Shown: positions 45,363 to 57,686 of the stretch, piece after piece
Position numbering within the stretch: position 1 is the first letter of the stretch
How the letters are laid out: every line of letters starts with the position of its first letter
Source of the DNA: Acarospora socialis
Lineage: Eukaryota; Ascomycota; Lecanoromycetes; Acarosporales; Acarosporaceae
Reading direction: 5' to 3'
DNA length: 64,000 nucleotides
NCBI GenBank assembly: GCA_025617375.2
Contig: JAMYGW020000005.1
Span: 558,001 to 622,000 of the forward strand
Notes under the pieces: model-generated
What the model was told of the DNA's origin: nothing
The model's input: only the letters and a program-made list of their open reading frames with translations
The model's database searches: none
Made by a program: the position numbers and the translations under genes

Positions 45363-47316
45363 ATGCCGGAAGTGTCAAAAGAAACTGATCCAAAGATCGA
45401 CGAGGAAGCGTTGGACGAGTTGTTAAAAGAACAGTCAACAGATACACCGGTTAATGACGAATCCGGTGAAGATGAGCATCCCGCGAGTACCAATTCGGAC
45501 GCGGTAGCTGCAAGCTCATCTGCAAAGAAAAAAGTGTCTAAAAGAGCCGCTCTGAAGAAAAAGATATTAGGAGATGGAGGAACTGACCATGGCAATGGCG
45601 AGCCTTTAGAGAGCTCAACAAACCCGGCCAGCAAGCTCACGAACGACATGGTAGAACAGCTCATGGAGATGAATCCTGCACTCAAAAGCGAGTTTGCCGG
45701 GATGGACAGAGAGAAGGCTACCGAAGCAGTGAAGAAGTTAGACGTATCAGATTTGTTGACCGGCATGGTATGAGATATCAAGTACTATCGTTTACAGTGT
45801 CAAATACTAAGCCAGGTATCAAGTCTGTGAGTGGGAAGAACCAGAAGAATATGGCTTCATACAAGTTCTGGCAGACTCAACCAGTACCAAAGTTTGGTGT
45901 GTTCCAGTAAATGAAACTGAAGTTACCGTTGCTGAACGTCATGGTAGACGAAACGACAGAAAGCGACGAAGGACCGATCAAAGTGATTGATCCAGAGCAC
46001 GTCCCAAAGGAACCATATGCACTGATAGAAGGTTTTGAGTGGGTTACCATGGACTTGACGAAAGATGAACAGGTATGCCATCGAGCTTTAGGGGTTGAGG
46101 TAGCTAATATATTGCGATAGTTAAAGGAGGTGTATGAGCTTCTAACCGATCACTATGTTGAAGATGATCAAGCCATGTTCAGATTCAACTATTCACTTTC
46201 TTTCCTCAATTGGTATTGACCCTCCCTCTTCCGCTGGCAAGTACACGACAATGCATCAAGATTGACAACGTCAGGGCTCTCAAGTCTCCAGGCTGGCAAG
46301 CGGAATGGCACGTCGGCGTCCGTGCATCGAAATCCCAGAAACTTGTTGCCTTTATCTCAGGCGTTCCAGTTGAACTTCGCGTTCGATCCAAAATCCTTCA
46401 TAGCTCAGAGATTAACTTCTTGTGCGTACATAAGAAGCTTAGGGGCAAGCGCCTTGCACCGGTTTTGATCAAGGAAATCACCCGAAGATGCTACATCCTC
46501 AAGGTATTCCAAGCCATCTATACTGGCGGAATACTATTACCGAAACCCGTCAGTACCTGCCGCTACTTCCATCGAAGCCTTGACTGGTTAAAGTTATACG
46601 AAGTGGGCTTTTCTCCTCTACCACCAAAATCCACCAAAGCGCGGCAAATCACCAAATATCACCTTCCGAGCAACACCTCCATCCCAGGGCTAAGGCCAAT
46701 GCAGAGTAAAGATGTCAGTTCGGTGCAAGACCTGCTGCAGAGGTATCTCAAGAGGTTCGAGATGGCACCTGAGTTCACCACGGAGGAGATAGACCACTGG
46801 CTACTGCACAAAGAGAAATCGGCGGAACAAGTGATATGGACCTACGTCGTTGAAGAACCAGAAACTCACAAAATCTCTGACTTCATTTCCTTTTACTGTT
46901 TGGAGTCGTCTGTTATCGGCAACCGGAAGCATGACATCGTCCGAGCGGCATACCTATACTACTATGCAACAGAGAAGGCGTTTGCGAAAGACGAGAGTGG
47001 GCTGAAAGGGCGACTGAACGAGCTCATGAATGATGCCCTGATCCTGGCAAAGAGGGTATGACTACCCTTCGCTGCTTCGCTCCCGAGACTTTTGGCTGCA
47101 GGCTGACGATGTGGGTAGTATAATTTCGACGTATTCAATGCTCTCACGCTTCTTGACAATCCTCTCTTCCTCGAATCACAGAAGTTCGGACCTGGAGACG
47201 GCCAATTGCATTATTATCTGTACAACTACCGCACACGTACAATCGCTGGCGGAGTCGACATGAAAAACAACGTTGACGAAAAGAAGCGAGGTGGTGTTGG
47301 GGTGGTCATGCTTTAG
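45363..47316 (+). CDS. NMT1: Glycylpeptide N-tetradecanoyltransferase (N-myristoyltransferase)
   Basis: Exons 45363-45767, 45824-45896, 45948-46072, 46121-46212, 46275-47055 and 47119-47316, 557 aa. A charged, Lys-rich N-terminal part is followed by the family's conserved core: [45 protein letters not shown], the myristoyl-CoA-binding [26 protein letters not shown], and [12 protein letters not shown] near the end. It transfers myristate to N-terminal Gly after Met removal by MAP. The final residues GGVGVVML supply the C-terminal carboxylate that serves as catalytic base in this family. Introns are 48-63 bp and all keep phase. Confidence 0.95.
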
Positions 47317-47548
47317 GGTCGTGACTGTGGAAAGTAATAGTCTCTACATGATGTGGACGGCGTCTTAGACTCTATCCAACGAAATGTACGGCACGAAAGT
47401 TAAGCGTTTGATTTTGCAAGCATTGTAAACACTACTCTTCAATCTAGATCACGCTTTCATGTGACAGACGCGACGGAAGTGACAAGCGTAACTCGGTTAG
47501 GAAAGTATCCCGAGTAGAATTTTGGTGGTTCGCAAACTGTAGTCAGTA

Positions 47549-50142
47549 ATGACCAGCAGATTGCTCCAGCATCAGCAACCTTCATCGATAGCAACGATGA
47601 GGGTTTGTGGTCTCACTGGGGCTCCAGGACGTATAGTCCGGACTTCCGCTATTCTCCCCAAGATCCCCCGAACTCTGTGCCTCAATTCCTCCAGATGCGC
47701 CTCGAGTGCGTCCTTGTTCCGTGCTTCTACCCAACACTGGCCGCTGGACCGACGATGGCAGCCTCAACGGCAGTTGGCTTCAGCAGCTGCAGCTGTGTAA
47801 GGTGCTCAAATTCAGTTTCACGTTTTTTACGTGCTGACACTGTTGAAGTCTAGAGCAAGCCAGTGAACCAGAAAGTCTTGCGCAGGAGACTATCATTGAT
47901 AATCTACACCCTCAGGAAGCCGCGCGTTTATCACGAGTCCGAAATATTGGTATTGCTGTGAGTTTCAAAGATCTATTCATGGTATTGTAACTCACGGAGA
48001 CCATAAAGGCACACATTGATAGTGGCAAAACCACCGCTACCGAACGTATCCTCTATTACACGGGCCGCATAAAGTCCATACATGAAGTCCGAGGCAAAGA
48101 TGCAGTTGGCGCCAAAATGGACTCCATGGAGCTGGAAAGAGAGAAGGGGATCACCATTCAGTCTGCGGCAACCTTCTGCGACTGGGTCAAAACAGAAAAC
48201 GGCAAGGAGGAGAAGTACCATGTCAACTTGATTGATACACCAGGTCACATCGACTTTACCATCGAGGTGGAGCGAGCGTTGCGAGTGCTCGACGGAGCAG
48301 TCATGATACTCTGTGCGGTATCGGGCGTACAATCACAGACGATAACGGTAGACAGGCAAATGAGGAGGTATAACATTCCCAGATTGTCCTTCATCAATAA
48401 AATGGATCGCATGGGTGCCAATCCTTTCAAAGCAATTGATCAAATAAACCACAAGTTGAAGATACCTGCCGCGGCACTACAGGTACCAATTGGGACCGAG
48501 GATGACTTCAAAGGTGTTGTGGATCTCATCAGAATGAAAGCCATATATAATCAGGGCGCGAAGGGGGAGATTATTGTTGAGAAGGATGAGATACCAGAAA
48601 GTGTTAGAGCGTTGGCGGAGGAACGCAGGAAGAAAATGATAGAGACACTTGCTGACGTTGATGACGAAATCGCCGAAATCTTCCTGGACGAACAAACACC
48701 AACCGCTGAGCAGCTGAAAGCTGCTGTAAGACGAGCAACCGTATCTCTGAAATTTACTCCTGTTTTCATGGGCTCCGCCTTAGCGGACAAGTCGGTACAG
48801 CCACTGCTCGACGGCGTCTGTGATTATCTACCAAACCCTTCTGAAGTCGAAAACCTTGCTCTCGATCGTCGGCGACAGGAAGCACCTGTCAAGTTGGTCT
48901 CTTACAACTCACTCCCGTTTGTTGGGCTGGCTTTCAAGTTGGAGGAAAGTAACTATGGTCAACTGACCTACATCCGGGTCTATCAGGGTTCTCTGAGAAA
49001 GAGTATGACCGTTTTCAATGCGCGAAACAACAAGAAAGTGAAGATCCCAAGGATTGTGCGAATGCATTCGAACGAAATGGAGGATGTGCAGGAGATCGGA
49101 GCAGGCGAGATTTGCGCGGTCTTCGGGGTCGATTGTGCTTCAGGGGACACTTTTACCGATGGTACGCTTGGGTACTCGATGACCTCCATGTTCGTTCCGG
49201 AACCGGTCATTTCTCTATCTATCAAACCGAAGCAGACGAAAGATACGGCGAACTTTTCGAAAGCTATGAATCGCTTTCAGCGTGAGGACCCTACTTTCCG
49301 ATTACACGTTGATCCGGAGACCCAGGAGACGATTATTTCTGGGATGGGAGAACTGCACCTTGACATATATGTCGAGCGTATGCGCCGCGAATACAAGGTT
49401 GACTGCGAGACTGGCCAGCCGCAAGTATCATACCGAGAAACGATCACCCAGCACGTGCCGTTTGATCATTTACTCAAGAAACAGACCGGAGGAGCCGGAG
49501 ACTACGCTCGAGTTGTCGGATTCATGGAGCCGACAGGGGCGCTCGAGAAGAACCATTTCGAGCAACAAATCTCTGGTGGTGCGATTTCGGAGAAGTTCCT
49601 ATTTGCATGTGAGAAGGGATTCTACGCTTCATGCGAGAAAGGGCCGTTAGTCGGTCACCGTGTCCTAGGGACGAGTATGATCGTCAACGACGGAGCGACA
49701 CACATGACAGATTCGTCGGAAATGGCATTTAAGAATGCAACCCAACAAGCCTTCCGTAAAGCTTTCATGCAAGGGAAGCCGCAGATACTCGAACCACTGA
49801 TGAAAACCACCATCACCGCACCGAACGAATTTCAGGGAAATATCGTTGGGTTGTTGAATAAACGGAACGCCGTCATCAATGATACCGAGATCGGACCGGA
49901 GGATTTCACACTATATGCTGATTGCAGTTTGAACAGTATGTTTGGCTTTTCCAGTCAACTGAGAGCGGCCACGCAAGGAAAAGGAGAATTCTCGATGGAG
50001 TTCAGTCACTACCACCCCACCCCGCCACATTTACAGTAAGTCTCTGATCAAGCTAAGGACTCGATTCAACTGCTAAGTCTGTTATAGGAAGGATCTTGTT
50101 GCTAAGTACGAGAAGCAACTGGCGGAAAAACGCAAGAAATGA
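47549..50142 (+). CDS. MEF1: Mitochondrial elongation factor G
   Basis: Exons 47549-47794, 47856-47957, 48009-50035 and 50088-50142, 809 aa. A Ser/Arg/Ala-rich presequence (about 80 aa) precedes the GTPase: [14 protein letters not shown] (P-loop), GITIQSAAT (switch I), DTPGHIDF, and NKMDRMGA. Domains II-V follow, including [22 protein letters not shown] and [17 protein letters not shown]. It translocates mitochondrial ribosomes. The N-terminus before the G domain comes from two small exons; intron 2 (47958-48008) falls just before the P-loop. The 55-base last exon supplies the basic tail EKRKK. Confidence 0.95.
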
Positions 50143-51036
50143 TCTACAATCTGGGGGCAGTTCGCGACGACTTCAGCCTGTATGAATAGCATTCCTGGAT
50201 TTCGTGGCATTGGTGGGTATATTCTGGGGCCTGGGTTTGGCGTGGAGCTCACTCTGTATAAGTACGACGCCCGTACAAAGGATCAATATTAAAGCTTTCT
50301 CCACTCCAGTTCAGTGTCTGGGCGACGTTTGGGATCTTGTATATAGCGGTAATGGCAGCTCAAGCTCAGAGTTTCCTGATCTCGAAGTGGTAGACGATCT
50401 TGCAGGGGTATGGAAGCATAATCGACCGGTAGACTCGACTACATTTCCTGAGGGTAAGAGAAGCCTCCTCTGGAAGCCTGAGACACGCTCACCCGCCTTC
50501 TCTGGCCTTTGCCATCATAACTTGGAGCTATCCTATACACTACAAACTAGATGACCTTGCAACCTGGTTAATCAGGCTCCCAGTGGTGTCCGTTCCAACC
50601 CTGTCAGCCACACCCGGCCTGCACGAGAGCTACTGCACCTAGTAATGCACACCTCTCATTGTACATACAGCCCGGAAGAATCTCTAAGATCTCATCTCCA
50701 AACAAGGCGATTGAGCCTAAATTCAGCTGCGTAAGGCAGACCGAGAGCAAACACAAGGCTACATAAGGTAGTTCCGCAAATGGTCCAGGCAGTTGCGAGC
50801 ATTCCAAACCCAACCGCGACGATATCCCACACAAGGCAGTCTCCTTCAGCCTCCCACCTTCCAAACACATGTTCATAGTTCATACCTATATTTGAAGCTT
50901 CGAAAACTCTTTTAAACCGGTCAGAAAGAGTAGGAATCATATCAAGTCAATCCTCATCTTTCGTGCATACTTTGAAGACATTGCCTTGCTCGCTTTTATC
51001 ACCACAAAACGGACATCTAAGAGACCTCTCGACAGA
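50143..51036. other. Intergenic, no confident gene
   Basis: A minus-strand ATG ORF (50940-50692, 82 aa) has one hydrophobic segment but no family match; I do not call it. The rest is probably the promoter of the membrane protein downstream. Confidence 0.4.
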
Positions 51037-51585
51037 ATGATTGACTTCATCATCCCGGAGCGCTATTACTACCACCCTGTCTTCACCGTGCTCTGGATCC
51101 TGCTCGTGGCCTGCAATTTTGTCCTGTATCACTTTACGTCTCTCTCCCTGGTCCCGCGCTACGAACGCCTGATTCTGCACCACTCTCCGGGCGACTCTGC
51201 CCACCGCCGCCGCGATGCCCGCACACGGTCTAAGGTCTACGCCCTCATCAGCGCTATCGGCATTTCCCATATCATCACGCACTCTTTCGGCCTCGTCGGC
51301 GGCATCCTCTACTCCGTTTCCGCCGCCGAGTACACGTCATCATCTAGGCTGGCCATATCTCATGCCTGCTGTGCCGTCCTCACTGGGTTGTCTTGGATGG
51401 TCATAGCTTTCTGTAGCCTTAGTGACTTGCTGAGGCTGGTGCAGATGGCAAAGAAGCACTCTGGTGCGGAAGCTGGGGTGATGGAAGGGTTGAGCTCGGT
51501 GATGGAGGAGAAGGAGATGGAGAAAGGGGGAATGGTGGTTAGATGTGTGGAATGTGCGTCACGAGTACGGCGCAGTTCTGTGTAG
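51037..51585 (+). CDS. Small multi-pass membrane protein, unknown function
   Basis: ATG at 51037 gives 182 aa. Three hydrophobic segments are visible: VFTVLWILLVACNFVLYHF, YALISAIGISHIITHSFGLVGG and HACCAVLTGLSWMVIAFCSL, followed by a charged cytosol-like tail rich in Glu/Met/Lys. The frame is open 51 bases further upstream without ATG. GC-rich third positions support coding. I do not recognise the family. Confidence 0.6.
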   Translation: MIDFIIPERYYYHPVFTVLWILLVACNFVLYHFTSLSLVPRYERLILHHSPGDSAHRRRDARTRSKVYALISAIGISHIITHSFGLVGGILYSVSAAEYTSSSRLAISHACCAVLTGLSWMVIAFCSLSDLLRLVQMAKKHSGAEAGVMEGLSSVMEEKEMEKGGMVVRCVECASRVRRSSV

Positions 51586-52422
51586 CAGACGGACGGGACT
51601 GGCTTCGGCAGACAATTGTTGGAGGCTGGTTAAGGGCCTGGTGCTTTCAGCTCTCGGTCGGCGTGGGAGGAGTGTGAGAGACCCCGCCTGTATTGGTTAT
51701 CATGGGAGGAGAAAAGAGATAGGATTAGAACTGGCTGGGGAGGATGGCTTCATACGGGGTTAGTGTACACTCTCAGGCTCAAATCATTTGCATCATTGAG
51801 GAACGCCGGATACAGACGTCAAGGTCGAGATCATCGGAGGAGTTTTTGACAATATTGTCATAGACGAGTTTCAAGAACGTTGAGCATCTCTACCTTTGAT
51901 CACCTATTGATAATTATAATATTGTGACTGCGGATGAAATGACCCCGGATCTTGTTCTTGTCCAATCATCGCGTGCCCACACCACCGCATTAGCTCATAT
52001 CGTGGCAGTTGAGCTGGAACCCATTCCCATTTACCACACACCATCTAGAGCCTCCCTATCTAAAGCAGTATCCAGGTCTTCAATTCCTCGGGCTTGACGA
52101 GAAATGATACAACATATATTACTGTGGTATGCTGAGGTTACAATTCTCCACACCACACTTAGTCTTCCTTCGGCGGACGAGCCCGACAGGCTGCCAGAGT
52201 TTCTCCCACGCTCACTGCTTCCCATCATGGCAGCTCTGAGGCTCCACGAACATGTACTGTTAAAACCGTATGAGGCTCTATCGCTATCTTACCAAGACTC
52301 TTCAGCAACTCGATTTCGCCACCTGGTTGACGTCATCATGATCTTGTTTGTCACGCAGTGCCCAATTTTCTACGTTGTGCAGCCTTCTTGATCCTCGGGG
52401 AAAACTGATTTCCAATACCTCA
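51586..52422. other. Intergenic, no gene recognised
   Basis: No domain-bearing frame. An ORF at 52104-52391 has no supporting features and probably belongs to the 5' flank of the hydrolase gene. Confidence 0.4.
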
Positions 52423-53397
52423 ATGCAACGACTGTTTTCACGAGCAGTCGCAGCTCCACTACTTCCTTACCGTTTTACTACCCTTACAAGCCCCTTGAAG
52501 AAGAGAGCAGCAGTTGCAGCAGTTTCCAAGTCTCCCTTACCCTCTCGTTCCCTTCCCTTCTCAAGCTCTCCACAGCAACTCAATATGCCCTCGCCACCCT
52601 CCAACCTCTCCCACGCGCCCAACCCTCCATCCACCCGACCTCTCTGCGCAGTCGAGCAGATCTCAATCCCCGTTCACGACTCGCAAGACGGCTCCGTCCC
52701 AGGCATCCTCCACATCCCCTCCTCCCCACGCCCCACCCAAAAAGCAGCCGCGATCCTCCTCAGCGGGGCAGGAGGAGGCGTGGCCGGCCCGTCGGCAATG
52801 TACATCTCCATGGGCGACAAACTCGCCTCTCCCTCCGCCGGGCACGGCGTGCCCGTCCTACGTCTCGACTACCGCTTCCCCGCTCGCAACCGGTACTGCG
52901 TCGCCGACACGATCGCCGCGATGGACTATCTCGAGCAACGCTTCGCCGTCTCGCGCTTCGTCTTGGTGGGCTGGTCGTTCGGTGGGGCGCCAGTGTTCAG
53001 TGCGGCGGCGAAGGAGCCCAAACGTGTGATCGGGTGCGCGACGGTGGCGAGTCAGACGGCGGAGACGGATGGGATCAGAAAGATGGCGCCGAGGCCGGTG
53101 CTTTTGCTGCATGGGGCGGCGGATACGACGCTGAGCCCGACTTGTTCGCGCTCGCTATTCGGTGCGTATGGGACGGTGGGCGATAGGGTGATGAAGATTT
53201 TTGAGGGGGATGATCATGCGCTGACTAGGCATGCGGCCGAGGCGGAGAGGTTGTTGTGTGAGTTTGTGGTGAAGTGTGCTGGGGAGGTTGAGGGGGAGGG
53301 GAACGCGAGTTATGGGCAGGACGTGATGGGCAACGAGCGGGTGAGGAAGGAGTTGATGGAGAAGGGGGGCGATCTGAAAGGGGAGAGTCTGCGGTAG
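52423..53397 (+). CDS. Alpha/beta-hydrolase of the KANL3/dienelactone hydrolase type, possibly mitochondrial
   Basis: The open frame extends upstream, but the first ATG is at 52423, giving 324 aa. Residues 1-45 are Ser/Arg/Leu/Ala-rich without acids (MQRLFSRAVAAPLLPYRF), like a mitochondrial presequence; a second ATG at about residue 52 would give a cytosolic form. The fold is marked by ILLSGAGGG (strand and oxyanion turn), RLDYRF, the nucleophile elbow GWSFGG, LLLHGAADTTLSP (acid) and GDDHALTRH (His). The elbow and the Gly-rich N-terminal turn resemble the KAT8 regulatory NSL subunit 3-like bacterial hydrolases. Substrate unknown. Confidence 0.75.
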   Translation: MQRLFSRAVAAPLLPYRFTTLTSPLKKRAAVAAVSKSPLPSRSLPFSSSPQQLNMPSPPSNLSHAPNPPSTRPLCAVEQISIPVHDSQDGSVPGILHIPSSPRPTQKAAAILLSGAGGGVAGPSAMYISMGDKLASPSAGHGVPVLRLDYRFPARNRYCVADTIAAMDYLEQRFAVSRFVLVGWSFGGAPVFSAAAKEPKRVIGCATVASQTAETDGIRKMAPRPVLLLHGAADTTLSPTCSRSLFGAYGTVGDRVMKIFEGDDHALTRHAAEAERLLCEFVVKCAGEVEGEGNASYGQDVMGNERVRKELMEKGGDLKGESLR

Positions 53398-54264
53398 TTA
53401 TTTGTAGAGGTTTTTTCATCTAGAATTCAAGGTGTGCAGACTACAGACATGCCCATCGCAAGAAAATTGATCAGCTCTGTCCTTATAATCATCTAATCAT
53501 GGATTAAAGGCGAGAATCTTTGGGTATTGTCAGTCTACTTCATCTCGTTATATGAGTGAATCTTGTCCTCCCTAACCCAATTCATATGTTTTCAAAGATT
53601 GCCGTCGAACGTCTCTTGAGAGGAGTGCTCCCCTCCCCTTCAGGGAAGTTGTGTAAGATGATCATCCTCGTGCCATGATGTGGAGGGTGCCCCCAGATTT
53701 CCCTCTCTAAAAGGTTTTGATACGTTTGTTGTCGAATGTCGCTGGAAGGGGAGTGCTCCACTCCTCCTCTGAAGTGTGTATCCACCATCACGGATTGATG
53801 ATGAGACGAACATCCCTTCTTAACCCGCTCTAGATGTTTTCAAAGACCGTCGCCGAACGTCTCTAGACGGGAGCACTCCCCCCCAAAGGAATTGTGTGTA
53901 ATACACTCATCATCATTGGTCGATGATGATGAATCCGAATTCCGGCCCTCCACCTTTCACAAATCCAGAGACTTTCAGATTAGCTGAAACAACCAGCACT
54001 TATTGACTCTCACTAATGATACTGACAATTGAATGAATATTTGTACCGCAAGAATATTCATCATAATTGTTACGATGGTTAGAATTGAAGAGAGTTGATG
54101 CGTAGAGCTGGGAGAAGACGAGTGTTTTGGCGGGGTAGTTGTCGCTAAGTTGTCGTGTCATAGCGGGGCAGTCAGCCCTACAAGGATCTCGCTCCTTTAA
54201 ACAACAGTTCTATACTCACCTTTACAAACGTATCAACTCGATCGAATGCATTACCTCCCACACC
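53398..54264. other. Intergenic with tandem repeat array
   Basis: Apart from the repeat at 53586-53940 no gene is seen; the right end holds the promoter of the TLDc gene. Confidence 0.5.
53586..53940. repeat. Three diverged tandem units of about 124 bp
   Basis: Units begin near 53586, 53711 and 53834. Each contains a GTTTTCAAAG- or GTTTTGATACG-like start, a TCGAACGTCTC-like stretch and a near-palindromic GGAGTGCTCC-type box, and the first two end in a TGATG-rich stretch. The units differ at many positions. No coding potential was seen. Confidence 0.75.
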
Positions 54265-56185
54265 ATGGGTCAAGGCCACTCTGGGCAACAAAGCTCCCAC
54301 CAAGTGTCAACAGGTGGGAAACCCATTCCCTTTAGACGATCAACGCTGACAAAGCCCTTTCGTAGAGCAACTGAGCCATGAGCTTGCCATCCGCTTTGCG
54401 AAGAAATGTTTCACACCATTGGAGATAACTCACTTCAAAGACATATTTCGCTCCCTCGCTGACGAGCAAGATGGTATACATTACTGGAAAGAGGAGACCC
54501 TCTGTCGGTTCCTCGTCATACCAGACGCGTTAGGACCGGGGCCGGTGATATACCAGATGGTTACATATCTGGGCGCGTTTCCCTTTCCTAGCCTGGCGCC
54601 CAGTATCTTGACGATGGAGGCATTGTTGAAGGTCGTGGTGGTCATGACGGAGAGGTATAGTAGGGTCCTCAAGAGAGGCAATACGGACAGGAACAAACTT
54701 TTGTTCCGCAGCCTCGCGGTGTTCGATCGGCGCATGAGCTCAACGGCACTTGAGAAGCCTGCAAAGGAAGACATCTTGGGAGACAAGGAAGCACCATCGC
54801 ACGAAGATCAGGTCGAAGAGACGAGGAGTCATGTCGCTGGGTTTTCAATCGACGAGTCGAAGCACGACAACGTCGAGGAAGAAGAAGACGACGATGAGCT
54901 CGCGTTGGCTGCACTTGAGTCTCTTGACGCCATAGAAGTCTTCAAGCATGACCAACGCGCCGATACTAAAATCCACCATGCGCAGATACCTGTCGATAAC
55001 TTCCGGCGATTGCTCATGCTCCTACTTGTAACAGCTCCTATCGGTCCGCAGGAAAACCTGGCGAAGCATGCTCAGACGCTTACTGAGAATCGTATTGAAG
55101 GTTTACGAAGAGTGGCTGATAGCATACTGTGGAGTTTTGGGATTGAAGACAACGCTGGCATTTACTACCATAACTTCAACCAGATCATACCCATTTCACT
55201 TCCATACCTATTTGATGGGCTCAACCCACTGTTTGAGCATTTCCTGTTCAGCAAAAACATTGATCTCGCAAGAAAACGGGGCAGTGTGCCATCCTCTCCG
55301 CAGCTGCCTTTGCCACAGCAATCCCCAGATCTACCGGTTGAGCCTCTCCTCCCTCGCGAAGGTGAAATCCTTGACTCGAATGTCCTAAGCCAACTTTCAT
55401 TCTTCATCAAAGGAACCAGGATCTTTCGACGCCTTCGCCCACTTTATTCCGGTGGCGACGCCGGCTTCAGCATTGGCTCGTTCGAACAAAAGGTGCTAAA
55501 CTGGCTTGCCCCAAGTCTCCTGCTGGTCGCAGGTACCAGACTACCACACACGCCTTCTGGCGGCAGCCAAAGAGCCTTTGCAGATAGCCTACCGCCGAAA
55601 CGCTTTCCTGACGGTGCTGCAGGTAATGGCAACACCGGACGAGTGGTATTCGGTGTGTACCTGAATGTGCCATGGAGACAGACAAACAAGCAAGCAATTG
55701 GCGATGCCGAAACGCTGCTGTTCCAGCTCGAGCCAATCCACGAAGTTTTCCGCGCCAGTACCCTCAACACCGACTACGCCACCTTCACCAAATCTGGCAT
55801 CAACATTGGCAGTCCGCCGCCCAAACCGAAGCCCGTCTCCGGCCTGTCACCGCACATCGCTCTTGGGCCCGTGAGTCTGATGCTCGACGGCTCGCTCGAA
55901 TTTGGCGTCTTCACGCACGACTGTGACGGCGGTGGATCCTTCCACACCAGCCAGAGCCGGCGGTCGAGTTGGCAGGATCGGTTTGAGATCGAGAGCTTGG
56001 AGGTTTGGGGTTGTGGTGGCGATGAGGAGGCGGAGAAGCAGAGGGCTGCTTGGGCGTTCGAGGAGCGGGAAGCTATGATGAGGAGAAATCTGAATCTGGG
56101 CAAGGATGTGGAGGCGGATAGGGCACTGCTTGAGATGGCGGGGTTGGTCGGACAGCATAATGCGTCAGGAGGGAGTATGGGGTGA
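54265..56185 (+). CDS. RTC5: TLDc domain protein, Rtc5-like
   Basis: Exons 54265-54313 and 54366-56185, 622 aa. It begins MGQGHSGQ, a Gly2 context suited to myristoylation (as in Rtc5), then a helical, EF-hand-like half (LEITHFKDIFRSLADEQDG), an acidic stretch (EEEEDDDELALAALESLD) and a C-terminal TLDc domain from about residue 350 (LLLVAGTRLPH..., VVFGVYLNVPWRQT, LFQLEPIHEVFRAS, FGVFTHDCDGGG, FEIESLEVWGCGG). Rtc5 is reported to act on V-ATPase assembly at the vacuole. The 52-bp intron has a CTGAC branch and adds the myristoylation start, which the second exon lacks. NMT is encoded 7 kb away, which is probably coincidental. Confidence 0.9.
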
Positions 56186-57196
56186 ATTCGAGTCAAAGCT
56201 TCTACATCAACAAGCTTGGTATTCTGGGTTTGGAAAAGGGGGAACATCGCTTTGAAGTGCTTCCTGCCGGATGCTTTGCACGAGTCTGCCGTGACCTGAG
56301 TAAACCCGCAAGGTGCCAGTAGTACCACGCTGTGTCGCGGACATCATCTGATATTCACATTCAATCGCGGACAGGTTACAAAACTCGAAACAGGGTCAAC
56401 AGCTCCGCATGATGATAAAACGATGGTTGAAAAATAGAAAGACTCCGCTAGGTGCGCCGAATTCTCACCATCAACTTGGAAGTTCGACGCTATCATACGA
56501 AATAAATAACTCAACCCGGATTATCACTAGAGTTCTGGTTATGCTATCACCGCTGCAGCGTAATTAATACTCATACAGCAGTCAACCATCGAGCCACGTC
56601 AACTCTTCCGTGTTGGCCAGGCGAAGGTTGAGGTACTGTCATGGATGGCCACGAGCGACTCCCGTAACTTCGCTCCGGCGAATGGAGTCTGACTCCTCTA
56701 CTCAGTCTCGTCTGCTGGGTGATGTAGCTGGATTGGGCATTGACTTGGGAACGAACTGGGCGACATTGGAAGGTCTCTTCACAGCCCTATTATGTAGCCC
56801 TTTCCAGGCATGGAGTGCTTTTATGCTTATGTCGTATATGGATGAGTGTGAGGTGAGACTGTTTGTCCTGGGTCAATCTTGATGAGTGATTTGAAGACAT
56901 CCATTGCCCTACTCTGTATATATACAAAATTGAAGTGGTATCAATCTTGGGAGGTAAGATTTACGCCGTGCCAAGCCGTGCCAAGCCTGCGACCGAAGCT
57001 TAAAATGATCGCTTTGGTATACATGAGCGAACAGCGTAATCTGTCAAGCACAATACCTAAATCGCAACCGCACCAGGATCCAACGAAACCACTGCTTCCC
57101 GGTCCTCTTCGCGTTACTCGATTACACACTTGAATCCAGTTGTGAGATTGTCCCGTCAAGCCGCTCACGCCGGATACAGCCATCATCATCACCGCC
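56186..57196. other. Intergenic, no gene recognised
   Basis: Short frames only, none with domains or splice support. Confidence 0.45.
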
Positions 57197-57686
57197 ATGC
57201 TTTTACAGTGGTGCCTACCCCAAGCCTTCCTTACAGCACGACACGTCCTTCAGAGATCCTCGTTACGTCCATCATCAATTACGCACGCCGCGTCAATACA
57301 AAGCCGCTGCCTATCAACATCGATGCACACATCAATATGGCGAAAGATAAGCCGGATGACGGGCAGTATGAGCAACAGGCCAGTATGGGGCGTTTCCGCG
57401 ACGGACATATCACGGCAATCGAGAGGCATGAAGGTCAGGAGCAGCGTCAAGAAGCTGTGCGATGGTTGCAAGGTTCGTCGAAGTTCTTTGGGCTACGCTT
57501 TGTGATGATGGACATGGCTTATGGCGGCCTTACACTTCATGCCGTATCTTCTAGCGATTCCGGATCTCTGAGATGTGGAGGTCCCTTGCTGACGGATGGT
57601 TTGAATTGATGTAGAGCGTACGAAGGAAAGGCTATGTGTATATCATCTGCTCGAAGAACCCGAAACACAAGCAGCGACAGGGTTGA
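57197..57686 (+). CDS. RTC6: Mitochondrial ribosomal protein bL36m
   Basis: Exons 57197-57472 and 57615-57686, 115 aa. A presequence of about 78 residues, basic and lacking acids, precedes the highly conserved bL36 body RGMKVRSSVKKLCDGCK, joined to SVRRKGYVYIICSKNPKHKQRQG by the intron. The four zinc-ligand positions of bL36 are occupied by Cys, Cys, Cys and His. A larger overlapping ORF in another frame hides it. The intron (142 bp, GTTCGT donor, GCTGAC branch, GTAG acceptor) is long for the locus. It belongs to the large mitochondrial ribosomal subunit. Confidence 0.95.

Noticed and set aside
50692-50940. 82-codon minus-strand ORF with a hydrophobic segment
   Set aside because: No family match, splice context or codon support; too weak to call.
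57130-57609. 159-codon frame overlapping bL36m
   Set aside because: Its start is not ATG and the overlapping frame encodes a fully recognisable ribosomal protein with splice support.
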